Positions 1 through 6,138 of a stretch of 7,349 nt of DNA are shown one piece after another. The DNA is taken from assembly GCA_002344895.1 (NCBI GenBank), contig DDUR01000074.1:1-7349 (forward strand). Direction: 5' to 3'. Position numbers and translations under genes: made by a program. Source of the DNA: Ignavibacteria bacterium UBA2333. GTDB taxonomy: Bacteria; Bacteroidota; Ignavibacteria; Kapaibacteriales; Kapaibacteriaceae. The stretch's first letter is position 1; every line of letters begins with the position of its first letter. The notes beneath the pieces were generated by a model. The model worked only from the letters and a program-made list of their open reading frames with translations, did not search any database and was not told where the DNA came from.

Positions 1-14
1 CCCTACCAATCCAA

Positions 15-40
15 TTCTCCGGGAGAATCCTCCCGGAGAG
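15..40. repeat. Paired 13-bp palindromes (nested inverted repeat), intergenic copy
   Basis: Bases 15-27 read TTCTCCGGGAGAA, a perfect palindrome around one central base (arms TTCTCC/GGAGAA). Bases 28-40 read TCCTCCCGGAGAG, the C-centred version with two mismatches. The two 13-mers are reverse complements of each other in consensus, so the 26 bp is also one large inverted repeat that could fold as a single long stem or two small ones. The same G-centred/C-centred pair, with the same zero spacing, begins the array inside the HTTM gene at 3223-3248. It could also act as a terminator hairpin for a gene to the left, but no T-run follows. Confidence 0.8.
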
Positions 41-55
41 TATCAGAGAGTATCA
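36..55. repeat. 10-bp tandem direct repeat GAGAGTATCA x2
   Basis: GAGAGTATCA occurs twice back to back (36-45 and 46-55) with no mismatch, the first copy overlapping the right end of the palindrome pair by five bases. It may be a small local duplication at the element edge. No function is evident. Confidence 0.6.
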
Positions 56-62
56 TGGTCGG

Positions 63-78
63 AGGTGTTTCCACACCT
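63..78. other. Short hairpin AGGTGT-TTCC-ACACCT
   Basis: Six perfect base pairs (63-68 with 73-78) close a four-base loop. The bases after it (TAATTTGG) are only weakly T-rich, so a terminator role for a gene left of the window is possible but unproven. Confidence 0.4.
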
Positions 79-81
79 TAA

Positions 82-113
82 TTTGGACTTGGTCTGAATA
101 AGCCTTAAATTCG
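82..113 (+). promoter_or_regulatory. Candidate Bacteroidota-type promoter for the four-gene operon
   Basis: TTTG at 82-85 is followed after 20 bases by TAAATTCG at 106-113. This matches the known Bacteroidota pattern (TTTG near -33 and TAnnTTTG near -7) with one mismatch in the second box and a spacer within the usual range. Transcription would start around 118-122, giving an untranslated leader of about 30 bases before ATG 150. It is the best such match in the intergenic region. No E. coli-like -35/-10 pair was needed to explain the start. Confidence 0.45.
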
Positions 114-118
114 GACCA
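90..118. promoter_or_regulatory. Inverted repeat overlapping the promoter, possible operator
   Basis: TGGTCTGAAT (90-99) and ATTCGGACCA (109-118) are inverted copies with one mismatch (a G-U pair if transcribed), separated by nine bases. The repeat covers the spacer and the -7-like box of the candidate promoter, the place where a repressor such as a metal-responsive regulator would act. A third similar half-site, TGGTCGGA, starts at 56. No named operator consensus is recognised. Alternatively it is an RNA hairpin ending an upstream transcript, though no U-run follows. Confidence 0.4.
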
Positions 119-149
119 TTCTTGTCCCACTTTGTTCGTCAGTGTTCAC

Positions 150-1253
150 ATGAAGTTTCGCCTTCTTCCAATCCTCATAGCTGTTGCACTCCTAACAGCT
201 TGCTCTGATGACCCGTCGAGCCCTGCTCCGGGGCTGCAGGTTCCGTCATCATACGATACAACAATGTTTGCAGCTTCAACAGCGTTTGAGACGGATCTGA
301 AGGCTGATATCAACGGAATCACCGCCGTCCTAAAGTCTGCGCGCGTTTCTGGAGTTACAATTAATCAAGGAGACATCTCCTCATTTCGCGATCGTCTGCG
401 CTCGTCCCTCGCTCTTGACTATCGCCAGCGCTTTGATGACTACATCAACGAAGCCGTAAGAGCAAGCGGCGGTTCATATGACTGGTCAAACTCTCCTGCT
501 GAGAATGGCAATGGCGGTGTCTACGGTGCGTATCTCTTCGAAGAACATGGTCTGGAACTCGAACAAATCATAGAAAAGGGCATGTTCTCCGCTGCACTGT
601 ATCATCAGGCTGCACAGTTGATGGACGGAGATGTCACTGCCACAACCGTCGACCGTATTGTATCTCTCTGGGGAGCTCATCCGTCGTTCCCGAATTCTGA
701 CCGCCGCACAGTCAATCCAGATCGGCTTTCGGCCGCATACGCAGCGCGTCGTGACAAGGCTGACGGGAATGGTTTCTATTCAACGATTTCGCGAGAACTC
801 ATCCGGGCTCAAGCTGCAGCCAAGGCAGGCACTTCGTTTAATGCTGAAAAGACTGAAGCACTTGCAAAGGTTCGGCTTGCATGGGAAGAGGCTATCATGG
901 CTACAGTTATAAACTATGGTTATAGTGTCATCTCTAAACTTGCTACGACAAATCCATCCGATGCAGATCGTTCATCTGCTATGCATGCCTACGGCGAGAT
1001 GGTTGGCTTTATCACAGGCTGGCGTGGAATTCCTCAGAAGAAGATTTCCGATGCACAGATTGATGACCTTCTGACAAAGTTGCGTGCACCGGTAAGTGGT
1101 AGTTGGAAATGTTATGAATTCTGGCAGCAACCATCAACGACACTCACCGATATTCAGTTGGTGATGAACTCTCTTCAGTCGATTTATGGTTTCAGTAACG
1201 CGCAGATGGAAGATTTCCGTCAGAACTGGACCGCTCTTCAGGACCGCAAGTGA
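150..1253 (+). CDS. DUF4856 family lipoprotein
   Basis: A 367-residue secreted lipoprotein. The start is ATG 150 because it gives a compact signal peptide ending in the lipobox L15-T16-A17-C18; an upstream in-frame TTG at 132 would only add six residues. The acidic, Ser/Pro-rich stretch after Cys18 fits a surface or periplasmic linker. The family call rests on remembered DUF4856 features: the 'GLELEQIIEKGMFSAALYHQ' helix (about residues 132-151), the 'WEEAI.ATVINYGY' helix, and the 'MHAYGEMVGFI.GWRGIP' segment followed by 'ISDAQIDDLLTKL' near the C terminus. The fold should be all-helical and imelysin-like. The biochemical role of DUF4856 is not established. Its position as first gene of an operon with an imelysin and a FecA-like receptor suggests envelope iron handling. 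No Shine-Dalgarno sequence precedes the start. Confidence 0.85.
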   Translation: MKFRLLPILIAVALLTACSDDPSSPAPGLQVPSSYDTTMFAASTAFETDLKADINGITAVLKSARVSGVTINQGDISSFRDRLRSSLALDYRQRFDDYINEAVRASGGSYDWSNSPAENGNGGVYGAYLFEEHGLELEQIIEKGMFSAALYHQAAQLMDGDVTATTVDRIVSLWGAHPSFPNSDRRTVNPDRLSAAYAARRDKADGNGFYSTISRELIRAQAAAKAGTSFNAEKTEALAKVRLAWEEAIMATVINYGYSVISKLATTNPSDADRSSAMHAYGEMVGFITGWRGIPQKKISDAQIDDLLTKLRAPVSGSWKCYEFWQQPSTTLTDIQLVMNSLQSIYGFSNAQMEDFRQNWTALQDRK

Positions 1254-1276
1254 TTCTTACACGATATCGACATCTC

Positions 1277-2365
1277 ATGATGAAAAACCTCATCATTCTG
1301 GTTGCCGCCGCAGTCGTTCTTACGGCCTGCGGCGGAACCGATAACGGCCCCGACGATGGTTTTGACCGCACAACAATGTTGACGTCTCTCGCCGACGGCC
1401 TCATTATTCCCTCTTACAACGAACTTGATTCAGATGTAGCAGCACTTGAATCAGCTGTGACGTCACTAACAGCGGCCCCCTCACCTGCAAACCTCAATGC
1501 AGCACAAGTTGCCTTTGTAGCATCAGCCATGTCGTTCCAGTGGGTTGTGTCTTACGACTTCGGTCCAGCTGATAACGTTTTTGGAGATCTCGATGATGTT
1601 GTTGGCACCTTCCCTGCAAACTCAAGTGTCATTGATAGCCGCATTTTAACAGGCGATACTACAACGGCAGACTTTCAACATGACGTTCGCGGCTTCGCTG
1701 CTCTCGATTACCTGTTGTTTGGCGGCGACAATACTGCTCTCGTTGATGTCTTACAAGGGGCAGAAGGGGCTAATCGTCGGGCCTACCTCAACTCAATTGT
1801 TCGCCACTTGCGAACCAATGTTCAACGTGTTAGCACAGCATGGTCAACATATCGTTCGGAGTTTATCAACCGCAACGGTACGGATGTTGGTAGCTCATCG
1901 AGTGTTCTGTTTAACAGCATGAACATGTCTCATGAACTTGCAAAGAACTTTAAGGTTGGGCTTCCGGGTGGCTTCAGAGCTGGACAGGTGAGTCCAGAAC
2001 CGCGACGCGTTGAGGCATACTATTCAGGAATTTCGACGGATCTCCTGCGTGAACACGTAAAGGCAATACGAAGTATCTGGGAAGGTCGTAATAAGGATGG
2101 ACAGTCGTTAACTGGTTTTCGTGCATGGTTAACGAAGGTACCTGGGGGTGATAGACTGATTGTTGATACAGAAACACAGCTGGATGTCGTACAAACCTCT
2201 CTTGAAAATCTTGGATCGTCGAAACTCGCCGATCTCTGCGATCAGCGCGATAGCCGCGTGAATACACTCCATACAGAGCTCCAAAAACTGACGAGATTTT
2301 ATAAAAGTGAACTCTCGTCGTTACTAGGCCTCTCAATTACGTACAGCAGTGGTGACGGCGACTAA
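1277..2365 (+). CDS. Imelysin-like (peptidase M75 family) lipoprotein
   Basis: A 362-residue lipoprotein starting at ATG 1277 (ATG 1280 is equally possible; GTG 1250 would put nine extra residues before the signal peptide). The lipobox is L15-T16-A17-C18-G19. Imelysin hallmarks are the W-x-FGP element ('SFQWVVSYDFGPADN', about residues 86-100) and the 'RGFAALDYLLFGGDN' helix (138-152), with a second helical half to the C terminus. The family's GxHxxE motif is altered here to G139-F-A141-A-L-D144, so the His and Glu are absent and metal-dependent or proteolytic activity is doubtful. Imelysin-like proteins (EfeO, IrpA, ICMP relatives) are linked to iron uptake; a binding or scaffolding role is the likelier inference. 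The gene lies 23 bp after the DUF4856 gene, overlaps the next gene by 17 bp, and lacks a visible ribosome binding site. Confidence 0.88.
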   Translation: MMKNLIILVAAAVVLTACGGTDNGPDDGFDRTTMLTSLADGLIIPSYNELDSDVAALESAVTSLTAAPSPANLNAAQVAFVASAMSFQWVVSYDFGPADNVFGDLDDVVGTFPANSSVIDSRILTGDTTTADFQHDVRGFAALDYLLFGGDNTALVDVLQGAEGANRRAYLNSIVRHLRTNVQRVSTAWSTYRSEFINRNGTDVGSSSSVLFNSMNMSHELAKNFKVGLPGGFRAGQVSPEPRRVEAYYSGISTDLLREHVKAIRSIWEGRNKDGQSLTGFRAWLTKVPGGDRLIVDTETQLDVVQTSLENLGSSKLADLCDQRDSRVNTLHTELQKLTRFYKSELSSLLGLSITYSSGDGD

Positions 2366-3878
2366 GGTACACTCGTCTATACGACGGTATTTGAGCGCGA
2401 CGTGGCCTGTTGCCACGCTCGCGCTCGGTCGTATTCTCTTTGGTGCCGTCATGACAATCTCATGTCTGCGATTCCTAATTCTTGGATGGGTAGAAGATCA
2501 ATACGTCACGCCAAAAGTTCACTTCCCCTATTATGGATTTGAGTGGGTTCAGCCCCTTGGTGAATTTGGGATGTACGCTGTCTTCATTGTCATGACCGGT
2601 GCAGCCCTCGGTATACTATTGGGCTACCAGTACCGCATCACCTCGCTTACCTTTGCGCTACTGTTTACGTACGTCGAACTCATCGACAAAACATACTATC
2701 TCAATCACTACTACTTCGTTTCAATCGCCGCCTTTCTCTTTACACTACTTCCTGCGAATGTTGGGTGGTCGATTGATGCATTGCGTCGGCCCAGTATTCG
2801 ACGAGATCACGTTCCTCGTTGGACCGTTGACGCTCTGAAGCTCCAGCTTGCTCTTGTTTACATCCATGCTGGCTTGGCTAAGATCTCGTCAGAATGGTTG
2901 ATTGATGCCATGCCGCTGCGCATATGGCTTCCAGCTCACGACGACCTGCCCCTTCTTGGCCCCTTTCTCACAATTTCATGGATGCCCTGGGTTTTCTCTT
3001 GGGCAGGCATGCTGTTCGACTGTACCATTCCATTCTTTCTTTTGTCACGCCGAACGCGCCTAGTAGCATGGCTCGCTGTTCTTGGATTTCATGTCGTGAC
3101 AGGCATGATGTTTCAGATAGGCGTTTTCCCACTCGTCATGATCGCCATGACGCTCATCTTCTTTTCGCCTGAAGCGCACCTTCGATGGTTACGAAGAACT
3201 ACTGAGCACATTCCGTCGAATATTCTCCGGGAGAAGTCTCCCGGTGAATTCACTTCGCGACAAACAGTCTCAGGGAAAACTCTCTCGGAGAAGTCTCCCG
3301 GAGAAGTCACTTCGCCTCAAACAGTCTCCGGGAAAACTCTCCCGGAGAATTCTCCCGGAGAAGTCACTTCGCGACAAACAGTCTCCGGGAAAATTCTCCC
3401 GGAGAATTCTCCCGGAGAATTCGTTTCCCCGTCCTACCTCGTCCCCACCGTCCTCGCCATTCACTTCTTTCTCCAACTGCTCATCCCCTGGAGGTTTCTG
3501 CTCTATCCAGGTAATCGACTCTGGACAGAACAAGGGTACCGTTTTGGTTGGCGTGTTATGCTCATAGAAAAGGCCGGTACGGCAACATTCTATGTACGTG
3601 ACGGTAAGGATGGTCGCGAAGGTGTTGTGTATAACAGTGACTTCCTGAATGCCCATCAGGAAAAACAAATGTCCATGCAACCAGATATGATCGTTCAGTT
3701 CGCAGGAATTCTGCGCGATCATTATCGACGTCAAGGTATGCACGATCCGCATGTGCGTGCTGAAGTATGGGTCACACTCAACGGCGCGCCAAGCAAACTT
3801 CTCGTCGATCCTCAGCGTAATCTCGCTGCCGAATCAGATGGCCTTCATCACTTTGACTGGATTCTTCATCATGACTAG
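2349..3878 (+). CDS. HTTM / vitamin K-dependent gamma-carboxylase homologue with repeat-derived insert
   Basis: A 509-residue polytopic inner-membrane protein of the HTTM family. Aligned from memory with human GGCX, 'ELIDKTYYLNHYYF' (110-123) matches the DKTxxxNHSYL region, placing H120 at the GGCX His160 position. 'VYIHAGLAKISSEWL' (170-184) matches 'YFIAGVKKLDADW', placing K178 at the catalytic Lys218. 'FHVVTGMMFQIGVF' (247-260) matches the FHxxNSQLFSIGMF segment. The C-terminal part, 'LLIPWRFLLYPGNRLW' onward (377-509), is typical of bacterial homologues. Residues 292-357 are low-complexity SPGE/RQTVSGK repeats encoded by a palindromic array; without them the length is about 443. The start is GTG 2349 or GTG 2352, overlapping the imelysin gene; no ATG lies before the first membrane segment. 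The substrate in bacteria is unknown. Linkage to a FecA-like receptor suggests modification of a ligand or partner protein (inference). Confidence 0.85.
   Translation: MVTATKVHSSIRRYLSATWPVATLALGRILFGAVMTISCLRFLILGWVEDQYVTPKVHFPYYGFEWVQPLGEFGMYAVFIVMTGAALGILLGYQYRITSLTFALLFTYVELIDKTYYLNHYYFVSIAAFLFTLLPANVGWSIDALRRPSIRRDHVPRWTVDALKLQLALVYIHAGLAKISSEWLIDAMPLRIWLPAHDDLPLLGPFLTISWMPWVFSWAGMLFDCTIPFFLLSRRTRLVAWLAVLGFHVVTGMMFQIGVFPLVMIAMTLIFFSPEAHLRWLRRTTEHIPSNILREKSPGEFTSRQTVSGKTLSEKSPGEVTSPQTVSGKTLPENSPGEVTSRQTVSGKILPENSPGEFVSPSYLVPTVLAIHFFLQLLIPWRFLLYPGNRLWTEQGYRFGWRVMLIEKAGTATFYVRDGKDGREGVVYNSDFLNAHQEKQMSMQPDMIVQFAGILRDHYRRQGMHDPHVRAEVWVTLNGAPSKLLVDPQRNLAAESDGLHHFDWILHHD
3223..3419. repeat. Composite palindromic array, 57-bp period, inside the HTTM gene
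   Basis: The array is built from 13-mers of consensus TTCTCC(C/G)GGAGAA and an 18-bp spacer close to GTCACTTCGCGACAAACA. Order: G-type 3223-3235, C-type 3236-3248, spacer 3249-3266, then 13-mers at 3267, 3280, 3293, spacer 3306-3323, 13-mers at 3324, 3337, 3350, spacer 3363-3380, and 13-mers at 3381, 3394, 3407. Each full period is three 13-mers plus one spacer (57 bp, 19 codons), so gain or loss of a period keeps frame. The first period is the most diverged; the last two are nearly identical. It encodes residues 292-357 and holds no stop in the gene's frame. Long stop-free stretches also occur in another forward frame and on the reverse strand. Confidence 0.9.
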
Positions 3879-6126
3879 AATGATGAAACTGTCCTCACTG
3901 TTGATGTTTGTTGTCCTTTGCTGCACGATTACCTACGCGGCAGAAGGACCACGGAAGAAGGCGCGTCGGAAACAACAGGACTCGACAGCTCTCGCTGTTG
4001 ATACGGTGACGGTAAAGGATATCGAGGTCATCGGTGATCGGACAACAGTTTTTTCCGTGTCGAGACCCGAAGATGTCTCTGATGGGGCTATCTATGCGAG
4101 TAAAAAGGCAGAACGTATCCGTTTGAGCGAGCTCACAATTAATACTGCTACCAATAATGCCCGCCAAGCGTTCTCGACTATCGCCGGACTTAACATTTGG
4201 GAGAGTGACGGTGGAGGTCAGCAGCTTGGTATTGGTGGACGTGGCCTTTCGCCAAATCGTACGTCGAACTTTACGACACGACAGAATGGTTATGATATCG
4301 CTGCCGACCCTCTAGGTTATCCCGAGAGTTACTACACCCCACCACTCGATGCCGTAGATCGTATAGATATCGTCCGTGGTGCTGGCTCGCTTCGTTACGG
4401 TACGCAGTTCGGTGGTATGATAAATTTTGTGATGAGGAAACCTACAGCTTTTGATCCGCTTGCTGCAAGGGTGCGCGTGAGTGGTGGCTCGTTTGGTTTC
4501 GCTTCACTGTACACAGAGGTCAGTGGTACAATGGGTGACATTGGATACCTGGCGCTGTATCAAGGTCGACGTAACGATGGCTGGAGACCGTCGTCCGGTT
4601 TCGTTTCACACACTGCCTACGCGTCGGTAGTTGTGACTCCCTTCCCAAGTCTTCGACTGATCGTAGACTACACGCATATGAGTTCAACAACTCAACAACC
4701 AGGTGGTCTCACTGATCGGTTGTTTAACTCTCATCCCGATACGTCGTTACGATCACGGAACTGGTTCAGTGTTGACTGGAATCTTGCCTCTGTTAATGCC
4801 GAATGGTTTATTGACGAGGGTCTGCTCTTCCAATCACTTACCTCCGTGAATGTTAGTGGACGTTCGGCACTGGGTAACCTTGACCGTATCAATGTTGCTG
4901 ATCGTGGTCAGGATAGAACCTTGATTGATGGCAGATTTACGAACCTCACGAACGAAACAACACTACAAGCAGATTTTACAGCATTTGGCTCGTCATCCTC
5001 TACGGCACTCTTTGGCGTTCGGTTATTCTCTGGCCGTACCAGACAGCGTCAGGGTGACGGGACAAATGGATCAGATGCAGACTTCACGTTCCGCAATCCG
5101 GATTCCGTAGAAGGTTCTGACTATACATTCCCAAACTCCAATATTGCTGTATTCGCGGAATCTGTGATTCGCCTTGGTGGCGGTTTTTCCGTTGTCCCCG
5201 GAATACGTGCGGAATACATTCGTACGGCCTCCGACGGTTACTATCGACAGCGTCTTCGAGACCTGGCAGGTAATGTGGTTGTAGACTCGACAATCTCCGA
5301 AACTCGCTCTCGCGAGCGGAGTTTTGTTATCGCCGGACTCGGACTAACATATCAACTTGATACACTAATTGATCTTTATGGAAACGTATCCCAGAACTAT
5401 CGCTCAATAACCTTCAGCGATCTTCGAATCGACAATCCGAATCTCGTCATCGATCAGAATATCGGTGATGAACGAGGCTATACGGTTGATCTGGGCATTC
5501 GTGGTCGACTCGGCACCTATGTAGCCTTTGATGCCAGCGTCTTTTACCTTCGCTATGATAGCCGCATCGGTGAGATTTTAAAGGCCGACGCTCCACCACT
5601 CTACCTGCCATATCGCTATCGGACAAATGTATCAGATGCCTGGACAGGTGGCATTGAGTTTGTCGCAGATGTGCATCTCGACGAAGTTCTTTCGTTTCCA
5701 TCTACATGGCCACATGCACACTTTATCATAAATGGCTCCTTGCTCGACGGACGTTACGACGGAACCGGCGATGCTTCGGTACGTGGCCGAAAGGTTGAGT
5801 TTGTTCCTCCCTATACGTTCCGATCAGGAATCACAGCACATACCGATAATGTAAAGTTCAGTTGTCTTTGGTCATTTGTTGGCGCACACTATACCGATGC
5901 AACAAATGCAACGTACACCGCTAGTGCCATTACCGGAGAGATTCCCGCCTATTCTGTTCTTGATGCCACAATTTCGTGGTCAATTGATAGGTACACAGTG
6001 GAACTGAGCTGTAACAACATACTCGATAGCCGCTACTTTACACGTCGTGCCGAGTCATATCCAGGACCGGGCATCATTCCTGCTGATGCCCGATCCTTTA
6101 CACTGACTGTTCAAGCAGCATTCTAA
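3871..6126 (+). CDS. FecA-like TonB-dependent outer-membrane receptor
   Basis: A 751-residue receptor. ATG 3871 is chosen because it directly precedes a signal peptide (basic start, hydrophobic core, cleavage near Y22-A23-A24); ATG 3880 or 3883 are alternatives. Upstream in-frame codons belong to the HTTM gene, which it overlaps by 8 bp. A candidate TonB box, DTVTV, lies at 44-48. The plug (about 50-190) carries the FecA-type signature 'RGLSPNRTSNFTTRQNGYDI' from R124, then 'ADPLGYPESYYTPPLDAVDR' and 'IVRGAGSLRYGTQFGGMINF'. The remaining residues form the 22-strand barrel, ending in the canonical aromatic F751. No carboxypeptidase-like N-terminal domain, common in Bacteroidota receptors, is present. 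The FecA resemblance suggests a ferric-chelate substrate, but receptors of this type vary and the ligand cannot be read from sequence. It is the last gene of the operon. Confidence 0.93.
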   Translation: MTRMMKLSSLLMFVVLCCTITYAAEGPRKKARRKQQDSTALAVDTVTVKDIEVIGDRTTVFSVSRPEDVSDGAIYASKKAERIRLSELTINTATNNARQAFSTIAGLNIWESDGGGQQLGIGGRGLSPNRTSNFTTRQNGYDIAADPLGYPESYYTPPLDAVDRIDIVRGAGSLRYGTQFGGMINFVMRKPTAFDPLAARVRVSGGSFGFASLYTEVSGTMGDIGYLALYQGRRNDGWRPSSGFVSHTAYASVVVTPFPSLRLIVDYTHMSSTTQQPGGLTDRLFNSHPDTSLRSRNWFSVDWNLASVNAEWFIDEGLLFQSLTSVNVSGRSALGNLDRINVADRGQDRTLIDGRFTNLTNETTLQADFTAFGSSSSTALFGVRLFSGRTRQRQGDGTNGSDADFTFRNPDSVEGSDYTFPNSNIAVFAESVIRLGGGFSVVPGIRAEYIRTASDGYYRQRLRDLAGNVVVDSTISETRSRERSFVIAGLGLTYQLDTLIDLYGNVSQNYRSITFSDLRIDNPNLVIDQNIGDERGYTVDLGIRGRLGTYVAFDASVFYLRYDSRIGEILKADAPPLYLPYRYRTNVSDAWTGGIEFVADVHLDEVLSFPSTWPHAHFIINGSLLDGRYDGTGDASVRGRKVEFVPPYTFRSGITAHTDNVKFSCLWSFVGAHYTDATNATYTASAITGEIPAYSVLDATISWSIDRYTVELSCNNILDSRYFTRRAESYPGPGIIPADARSFTLTVQAAF

Positions 6127-6131
6127 GCTGC
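6115..6131. terminator. Weak stem between converging genes
   Basis: GCAGC (6115-6119) and GCTGC (6127-6131) can pair around a seven-base loop that contains the receptor stop codon. No strong T-run follows on either strand. With just 12 bp between the two stop codons, it is the only local structure that could help end either transcript. The stem is too short to call firmly. Confidence 0.2.
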
Positions 6132-6138
6132 CTTCAAA

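Noticed and set aside
132..149. TTG start extending the DUF4856 protein by six residues
   Set aside because: ATG 150 directly begins a standard lipoprotein signal peptide; the extension adds nothing recognisable and uses a rare start.
486..680. Small minus-strand ORF within the DUF4856 gene
   Set aside because: It is antisense to a well-supported lipoprotein gene with no recognisable domain or start signal; it is a shadow frame.
3223..3419. CRISPR array
   Set aside because: The 18-bp segments between palindromes are near-identical to one another rather than unique spacers, the block is translated inside a conserved gene, and no cas gene is present.
3244..3752. Alternative open frames across and beyond the array on both strands (107 codons plus strand, 160 codons minus strand)
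   Set aside because: They arise because the palindromic repeat lacks stops in several frames. Their peptides are Arg/Ser-rich repeats with no family resemblance, while the HTTM frame aligns on both sides of the array.
3751..3870. 40-residue N-terminal extension of the TonB receptor
   Set aside because: It lies wholly within the HTTM gene in another frame and would place residues ahead of a clear signal peptide that starts at ATG 3871.
2349..3878. Reading the HTTM gene as a DoxX-type or generic membrane protein
   Set aside because: The DKT...NH, GLAK...W and FH...FQIG segments match the GGCX/HTTM family specifically.
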